Below are positions 58,978-64,000 of a DNA stretch of 64,000 nucleotides, piece by piece. Below the pieces are notes generated by a model. It ran no database searches and was not told the DNA's origin. It was given only the letters and a program-made list of their open reading frames with translations. Position 1 is the stretch's first letter; each line of letters starts with the position of its first letter. Location: positions 34,018 to 98,017 of the forward strand of contig NZ_JBKBQM010000004.1 of the NCBI RefSeq assembly GCF_046292685.1. Reading direction: 5' to 3'. The DNA is from Wagnerdoeblera sp046292685 (lineage in GTDB: Bacteria; Pseudomonadota; Alphaproteobacteria; Rhodobacterales; Rhodobacteraceae). Both the position numbers and the translations under genes were made by a program.

Positions 58978-59128
58978 GTTTTCGGGTCTTCCGGGTCTGT
59001 TGCGGTTTCGGTTGCGTCACAGACCCCGGGCCGGACGATTCGTCCGGCGACTTGCTTGCCTAAGCGGGCCCACGCGCATGTGCTGCGGCACTTACACCAT
59101 CGGGACGGCAAAGGAAAGGGGGGGGGCG

Positions 59129-59905
59129 TCAGCGGTCGCGGAACTGCGGGGTGCGCTTTTCGACGAAGGCGCTCATGCCTTCCTTCTGGTCTTCGGTGGC
59201 GAACAGGCTGTTGAACACCCGGCGCTCGAACAGCAGGCCCTCGCGCATCGTGGTCTCGTAGGCGCGGTTGACCGCCTCCTTGGCCACCATCGCCGCCAGC
59301 ATCGACTTTTCGGCGATCTTGCGCGCGGCCGACATCGCCTCTTTCATCAGGTCCTTGGCCGGCACCACGCGCGACACGAGGCCCGAACGCTCGGCCTCGG
59401 CCGCGTCCATGAAGCGCCCGGTCAGGTGCATGTCCATCGACTTCGACTTGCCGACGAATCGCGTCAGCCGCTGGGTGCCGCCCATGCCGGCGATGACGCC
59501 GAGGTTGATTTCGGGTTGGCCGAACTTGGCGGTGTCGGAACAGATGATGAAGTCGCACATCATCGCCAGCTCGCAGCCCCCGCCCAGCGCATAGCCCGAC
59601 ACCGCGGCGATGATCGGCTTGCGCACCCGCAGCAGCCGGTCGCTGTCGGCGGCGAACAGATCCTCGCCGAACACCTCGACAAAGGATTTGCCGGCCATTT
59701 CCTTGATGTCGGCACCGGCGGCAAAGGCCTTTTCCGACCCGGTCAGCACGATGCAGCGCACCTTGTCGTTGGCATCCAGCGCGGCCAGCGCATCGCTCAG
59801 CTCGCCCAAGAGCTTCGCGTTCAGCGCGTTCAGCGCCTCGGGGCGGTTCAGCCGCACGACGGCGACGTAGTCCTCGATCTCAAGGATGATCGTTTCATAG
59901 GCCAT
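59129..59905 (-). CDS. enoyl-CoA hydratase
   Basis: 258 residues. Both catalytic glutamates are present, in GYALGGGCELAMMCD and FGQPEINLGVIAGMGGTQR, as in true short-chain enoyl-CoA hydratases (crotonase). It acts in beta-oxidation. The neighbourhood with rpsT and mutM is common in Rhodobacteraceae. Contrast with the crotonase at 71-859, which lacks both glutamates. Confidence 0.93.
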   Translation of the reverse strand: MAYETIILEIEDYVAVVRLNRPEALNALNAKLLGELSDALAALDANDKVRCIVLTGSEKAFAAGADIKEMAGKSFVEVFGEDLFAADSDRLLRVRKPIIAAVSGYALGGGCELAMMCDFIICSDTAKFGQPEINLGVIAGMGGTQRLTRFVGKSKSMDMHLTGRFMDAAEAERSGLVSRVVPAKDLMKEAMSAARKIAEKSMLAAMVAKEAVNRAYETTMREGLLFERRVFNSLFATEDQKEGMSAFVEKRTPQFRDR

Positions 59906-59965
59906 GACGGAACCCCCGGGGTTTGAGTTGCGGCGACTCCTAGCAGGACGGCGGCGGGGATCAAG

Positions 59966-60820
59966 TCATCTCTGGCAGTCGGGGCAATGGAAGGACGAGC
60001 GCCCCGATTGCACGATGCGCGCCACGCGCCCCCCGCAACCGGGCGTCACGCAAGCCGCGCCTTCACGCCCGTAGACGCGAAAGGCGTGCTGGAAATAGCC
60101 CAGTTCGCCATCCGCCTGCCGGTAATCGCGCAAGGACGAGCCCCCCGCCTCGATCGCCTCGGCCAGCACCTCGCGGATCAGCGGCACAAGGCGCGCGACC
60201 TCGGCCGCGGTCAGGTCGCCCGCCAGCCGGGCCGGGTGGATGCCCGCGCGGTGCAGCACCTCGCAGACATAGATGTTGCCCAGGCCCGCCACGTTGCCCT
60301 GGTCCAGCAGCGCGGCCTTGATGGGCGTGCGCCGCCCTGCCAGCCGCGCGGCCAGCCAGCTTTCGGAAAACCCGTTGCCGAAGGGTTCTGGCCCCAGCCC
60401 TTCCAGCAGCGGATGCGTGCCGGCGAACAGATCCCACATGCCGAAGCGGCGCGGGTCGTTGAAGGTGATGCGCGCGCCCGACTCCATGTGCAGCACGATA
60501 TGGTCGTGCTTTTCCGCCGCCCCGGTGTCGTGCACGAAATCGCCGGCCATCGCCGACGCCCCGCCCGGCGGCGCCACCAGCACCCGCCCCGACATCCCCA
60601 AATGGATCAGCAGCACCTCGCCGCCCGACAGATCGGCCAGGATGTATTTCGACCGTCGCCGCAGCGCGCCCACCCGCTGCCCGGTCAGCCGCTCGGCCAT
60701 GCGCGGGGGCAGCGGCCAGCGCAGGTCGGGGCGGCGCACCTCGGCCCGGGCGATGGTCGCGCCCTCCATCAAGGGCGCCAGGCCGCGGCGCACGGTTTCA
60801 ACTTCGGGCAGTTCGGGCAT
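59966..60820 (-). CDS. mutM: formamidopyrimidine-DNA glycosylase
   Basis: 284 residues. The catalytic N-terminal Pro2 and Glu3 (PELPEVETVRRGL), the NDPRRFGMW strand, the helix-two-turn-helix LLDQGNVAGLGNIYVCEVL and a C-terminal zinc finger (CVTPGCGG ... FHCPDCQR) are all present. It excises 8-oxoguanine and FaPy bases. The start at 60820 lies inside the end of the upstream membrane-protein gene (23-nt overlap). Confidence 0.96.
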   Translation of the reverse strand: MPELPEVETVRRGLAPLMEGATIARAEVRRPDLRWPLPPRMAERLTGQRVGALRRRSKYILADLSGGEVLLIHLGMSGRVLVAPPGGASAMAGDFVHDTGAAEKHDHIVLHMESGARITFNDPRRFGMWDLFAGTHPLLEGLGPEPFGNGFSESWLAARLAGRRTPIKAALLDQGNVAGLGNIYVCEVLHRAGIHPARLAGDLTAAEVARLVPLIREVLAEAIEAGGSSLRDYRQADGELGYFQHAFRVYGREGAACVTPGCGGRVARIVQSGRSSFHCPDCQR

Positions 60821-61373
60821 CGGGCGGTTCCTGCGCACGGCAAAGCCAATGGTTCGCCATCTGCCGCAACGCCGCCGCCCCGACAACCTGTTTCGGCACC
60901 GCGATCACGCTGCCGTCGGCGAAATGCAGCCGGATGGTCAGCGGCCCCGCCTCGGTCATCTCCACCAGCGACCGCCACAGCCGCGCCCGGCGGCCGAAGA
61001 TCAGCACCGGCGCCGACAGGCCCACCGCGTCGAAGCGCAGCTCCCACGTCCACATCGCGGCGGTGTGCCACACCAGCGCCGCCAGCAGCACCAGCTCGGG
61101 CCAGGGCACCGCGCCGCCGTCCACCCGCAGCTGCCCGCCCTCGTGCAGCAGCAGCAGCGCCCCGGCCAGGCCCGCGCTGGCCGCCGCCAGCCCCGCGCGC
61201 AACCCCGGCGCGGTGCGCAACCGCACCTCGGCCGCCCCTTGCCGCGGCGGCGCCCAGGCCGGCCCCGGCGGCCCCCCGGCCTTGCGCCCGGCCCACCACA
61301 CCCCGGCGTTCAGCGCCAGCACCGGCAGCGCCAGCACCAGGATCGTCAGCATCAGCGGATCGCTCAGCGCCAT
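60798..61373 (-). CDS. hypothetical membrane protein with PH-like C terminus
   Basis: 191 residues. Two or three hydrophobic segments (LMLTILVLALPVLALNAGVWW, LRAGLAAASAGLAGALLLLH, PELVLLAALVWHTAAMW) are followed by a soluble region with beta-strand pattern (ELRFDAVGLSAPVLIFGRRA, PLTIRLHFADGSVIAVPKQVV) resembling bacterial PH-like domains. No firm family assignment. Its end overlaps mutM by 23 nt. Confidence 0.6.
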   Translation of the reverse strand: MALSDPLMLTILVLALPVLALNAGVWWAGRKAGGPPGPAWAPPRQGAAEVRLRTAPGLRAGLAAASAGLAGALLLLHEGGQLRVDGGAVPWPELVLLAALVWHTAAMWTWELRFDAVGLSAPVLIFGRRARLWRSLVEMTEAGPLTIRLHFADGSVIAVPKQVVGAAALRQMANHWLCRAQEPPDARTARS

Positions 61374-61463
61374 CACCCCTCCCCCTGAGGCAGAATGCCG
61401 GTTTCCCCTTTGTGCCGGCAACGCTATATGCCTCGCATGGCGGATTTCGGGCGAGGGCACGGC

Positions 61464-62216
61464 ATGACCGGGGACAATCAGGCGACAACGCACTTCGGGT
61501 TCCGCGACGTGCCCGAGGGCGACAAGGCCGGCATGGTCCACGGCGTCTTTACCCGCGTCGCTTCGAAATACGACGTGATGAACGACCTGATGAGCCTTGG
61601 CATCCACCGCATCTGGAAAGACGCGATGATGGATTGGCTCGCCCCCCGCCCGGGCCAGCGCCTGCTGGATGTGGCCGGCGGCACCGGCGACGTCGCCTTC
61701 CGCTTTCTCGCCCGCGCGCCGGGCGCCACCGCCACCGTCTGCGACATGACCGAATCCATGCTGGCCGAAGGGCGGCAACGGGCCGAGGCCGACCGCCTGG
61801 CCGACCGGCTCGACTGGGTGGTGGGCGATGCGATGGCCTTGCCCTTTCCCGACAACAGCTTCGATGTCTACACCATCAGCTTCGGCATCCGGAACGTCAC
61901 CCGCATCCCCGATGCCCTGTCCGAGGCCTGGCGCGTGCTGCGCCCCGGCGGGCGGCTGATGGTGCTGGAGTTCAGCCAGATCCCCAACGACCTGCTGCAA
62001 TGGCTGTATGACCGCTATTCCTTCAACGTGATTCCGGTCATGGGGCAGGTCGTGGCCGGCGACCGCGACAGCTATCAGTATCTGGTGGAATCCATCCGCA
62101 AGTTTCCCGACCAGGAAAGCTTTGCCGCCATGATCCGCGCCGCCGGCTTCGGCCAGGTGAAATACCGCAACCTCACCCTGGGCATCGCCGCGCTGCATTC
62201 GGGCTGGAAACTCTGA
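61464..62216 (+). CDS. ubiE: ubiquinone/menaquinone methyltransferase UbiE
   Basis: 250 residues. Class I methyltransferase motif LLDVAGGTGDVAFRF, UbiE signatures YDVMNDLMSLGIHRIWKD and LDVYTISFGIRNVTRI-like region, and the C-terminal LTLGIAALHSGWK. It methylates the ubiquinone ring precursor (C-methylation). GCGAGGG 6 nt before ATG 61464 selects this start. ubiB follows 3 nt after its stop. Confidence 0.96.
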   Translation: MTGDNQATTHFGFRDVPEGDKAGMVHGVFTRVASKYDVMNDLMSLGIHRIWKDAMMDWLAPRPGQRLLDVAGGTGDVAFRFLARAPGATATVCDMTESMLAEGRQRAEADRLADRLDWVVGDAMALPFPDNSFDVYTISFGIRNVTRIPDALSEAWRVLRPGGRLMVLEFSQIPNDLLQWLYDRYSFNVIPVMGQVVAGDRDSYQYLVESIRKFPDQESFAAMIRAAGFGQVKYRNLTLGIAALHSGWKL

Positions 62217-62219
62217 TCC

Positions 62220-63755
62220 ATGCGCGGGCCCCACAACATCTGGCGGTTGATCCGCACGCTGGCCACGCTCGAACGCACCGGCGGCATCGGCGTGGTGCTC
62301 GATGCCTTCCGCGCGCCGCCGCGCATCCGCTTTGTCGCCCGGGTGCTGGGCTGGCCCTTCAAGTGGCTCGGCCTCAAGGGCGACCCGGCGTTGCCTTCGG
62401 CCACCCGCGCGCTCACCGCGCTGGGCCCGGCCTACATCAAGTTCGGCCAGATCCTGTCCACCCGCCCCGACATCGTGGGCGAGGAAATGGCCACCCAGTT
62501 GAAATACCTGCAAGACAAGCTGCCGCCCTTCGACACGCTCACCGCCAAGCGCATGATCGAGGCCGAGCTGGAAATCCCCGTCGATCAGGTGTTTTCCGAG
62601 TTTTCCGAACCCGTCGCGGCCGCCTCCATCGCGCAGGTCCACCGCGCCCGGCTGGCCGAAACCGGGCAGCTCGTCGCGGTCAAGGTGCTGCGCCCCGGCA
62701 TCGAAAAGGCGTTCCGCAAGGATATCGACGCCTTTTACCTGGCCGCCGGGCTGATCGAAACCATCGCCCCCTTTTCCCGCCGCCTGCGCCCGACCGACGT
62801 GATCGCCCATTTCGAAGGCGTGGTGATGGGCGAGCTGGACTTGCGGCTCGAATCCGCCGCTGCCGCCGAATTCGCCGCCAACACCGCCCAGGATGCCGGC
62901 ATCACCGTGCCGCAGCCGGTGTGGGAATATTCGGGCCGCAGCGTGATGACGCTGGGCTGGGCCGAAGGCATCGGGCTGGCCGATACCGCAGCCCTCGATG
63001 CCGCCGGGCACGACCGCAAGCTCCTGGGGGCGCGGGTGCTGTCGCTGTTTCTCAGCCACGCGCTGCGCGACGGCTTCTTTCACGCCGACATGCACCAGGG
63101 CAACCTCAAGGTCGCGGCCAACGGCGACCTGATCCTTTACGATTTCGGCATCATGGGCCGGCTCGACGAATATACCCGCCGGGTCTATGCCGAAATCCTG
63201 ATCGGCTTCATCCGGCGCGATTACCGCCGCGTCGCCGAAGTGCATTTCGAGGCCGGTTACGTGCCCGCCGACCGCGACATCGACGAATTCGCCCGCGCGC
63301 TGCGCGTGGTGGGCGAGCCGATCTTCGGCATGGATGCCACGCGCATCTCGATGGCGCGCCTGCTGGCCTATCTGTTCGAGGTGACCGAGCGTTTCGGCAT
63401 GCAGACCCGCACCGAACTCATCCTCCTGCAACGCACGATGGTCGTGGTCGAAGGGGTGGCGCGCACGCTCGACCCGCACATCAACATCTGGCAGGTCGCC
63501 CGCCCGGTGGTCGAAGGCTACATCACCCGCAACGTCGGCCCGCGCGCTCTGCTGCGCGACCTTGTGCGCACCGCGCAGGTGCTGGGCCGCTTCGGCCCAC
63601 GCCTGCCCGCGATGATGGAGGCCGCGCTGATCCGCCAGTCGCAACCCGCCCCGGCGCCGGTGCCGCGCCGCACGCACCCGGTGCTTTGGATGGCGCTGGG
63701 CGGGGCGCTCAGCCTCGGGGCGGCTGCCTTGGGCATCCTGCTCGGCGCGGGCTGA
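62220..63755 (+). CDS. ubiB: ubiquinone biosynthesis kinase-like protein UbiB
   Basis: 511 residues of the ABC1/ADCK/UbiB atypical kinase family. The KxGQ motif is in AYIKFGQILSTRPD (about 72-85), the catalytic-loop-like FFHADMHQGNL and DFG-equivalent LYDFGIMGRL follow, and two hydrophobic segments end the protein (HPVLWMALGGALSLGAAALGILLG). It is needed for ubiquinone synthesis, probably by extracting or moving precursors. Coupled with ubiE. Confidence 0.95.
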   Translation: MRGPHNIWRLIRTLATLERTGGIGVVLDAFRAPPRIRFVARVLGWPFKWLGLKGDPALPSATRALTALGPAYIKFGQILSTRPDIVGEEMATQLKYLQDKLPPFDTLTAKRMIEAELEIPVDQVFSEFSEPVAAASIAQVHRARLAETGQLVAVKVLRPGIEKAFRKDIDAFYLAAGLIETIAPFSRRLRPTDVIAHFEGVVMGELDLRLESAAAAEFAANTAQDAGITVPQPVWEYSGRSVMTLGWAEGIGLADTAALDAAGHDRKLLGARVLSLFLSHALRDGFFHADMHQGNLKVAANGDLILYDFGIMGRLDEYTRRVYAEILIGFIRRDYRRVAEVHFEAGYVPADRDIDEFARALRVVGEPIFGMDATRISMARLLAYLFEVTERFGMQTRTELILLQRTMVVVEGVARTLDPHINIWQVARPVVEGYITRNVGPRALLRDLVRTAQVLGRFGPRLPAMMEAALIRQSQPAPAPVPRRTHPVLWMALGGALSLGAAALGILLGAG

Positions 63756-63911
63756 TCGCGCCCCGCCGCGCCCCGCCGGCACCCGGTCCGGCATCCCCTA
63801 TTCGCAGTCCACCGGCCGCCGGACCAGATCGCCGCGCCACGCCGCGCGCTGCCCCGATCCCCCCCGAGGCCCGCCGGCGCCGCCCGCCAAGGCGTCACGC
63901 CGCGGCCCCCC

Positions 63912-63961
63912 TTTCACCTTGCCGCAAATATCCCGGGGGCCCCGGGGGCAGCGCCCCCGGA
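63912..63961 (-). repeat. dispersed element copy 7 (hairpin plus core)
   Basis: Minus strand: hairpin CCGGGGG-CGCT-GCCCCCGG (63943-63961), then GGATATTTGCGGCAAGGTGA with AAAG ending at about 63912. It lies beyond the ubiB stop. The other bases between 63756 and 64000 show no gene. Confidence 0.85.
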
Positions 63962-64000
63962 CGCCGGCCGCCCCCGACCCCGGCCAGGCGCGACCCGTCG

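Noticed and set aside
63756..64000. Gene start at the right edge
   Set aside because: Only the dispersed element and GC-rich filler are visible; no frame shows a recognisable protein.

Overview
The window is a GC-rich (about 70%) alphaproteobacterial chromosome segment, almost certainly from the Rhodobacteraceae/Paracoccaceae. The signs are an F0 ATP synthase operon with a paired b' and b subunit and no F1 genes, dnaA next to rpsT and close to enoyl-CoA hydratase, mutM, ubiE and ubiB, a family II pyrophosphatase, and a dispersed intergenic element with the core GGATATTTGGGNCAAGGTGA. A 10-base N run at 3755-3764, flanked by G/C homopolymers, is a scaffold join, so synteny across it is uncertain.

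Layout. 71-3623: ECHDC3-like crotonase, PaaI-type thioesterase, bactofilin and SelO. 4006-15163: an accessory catabolic island. A LysR regulator is divergent from a molybdenum hydroxylase large subunit, a DapA-superfamily protein and a complete 3-hydroxyanthranilate 3,4-dioxygenase. These are followed by a full branched-chain-type ABC importer, an aspartate dehydrogenase and a formamidase-like alpha/beta hydrolase. Together they look like uptake and breakdown of a nitrogen-containing aromatic or heteroaromatic acid; the substrate is unknown. 15152-16243: zapE. 16291-25373: a type I secretion operon (large BapA-like adhesin, TolC, ABC exporter, HlyD). The adhesin frame is interrupted by an amber codon between its N-terminal domain and the rest, and it carries a 38-copy 18-nt repeat array plus a second Pro/Thr/Cys repeat block.

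25715-46693: mixed housekeeping and accessory genes: AlkB-type monooxygenase, mutY, DciA-like protein, DsbA, CaiB-type CoA-transferase, aroC, an S49 peptidase operon, an AT-rich non-coding region with a perfect DnaA box, uvrC, RluA-type pseudouridine synthase, homocysteine methyltransferase, LysE exporter, an SbcC/SbcD-like pair, a P-type Ca2+-ATPase-like pump, a MATE exporter and an ArsR regulator. 46973-49593: the F0 operon (atpI, atpB, atpE, atpF', atpF) with a recognisable promoter, a strong hairpin after atpE and a bidirectional terminator. 49600-54794: tlpA and argH, whose start codons overlap head to head, two 50-residue lipoproteins, thiE, a TrmJ-type methyltransferase, ribF and MaoC. 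54914-63755: HAD hydrolase, ppaC, dnaA, rpsT, enoyl-CoA hydratase, mutM, a membrane protein, ubiE and ubiB.

Most genes sit in tight operons with 4-nt ATGA or GTGA overlaps. The points most worth following up are the aromatic catabolic island, the amber-split repetitive adhesin, the dispersed hairpin-plus-core element (seven copies) and the AT-rich region upstream of uvrC.
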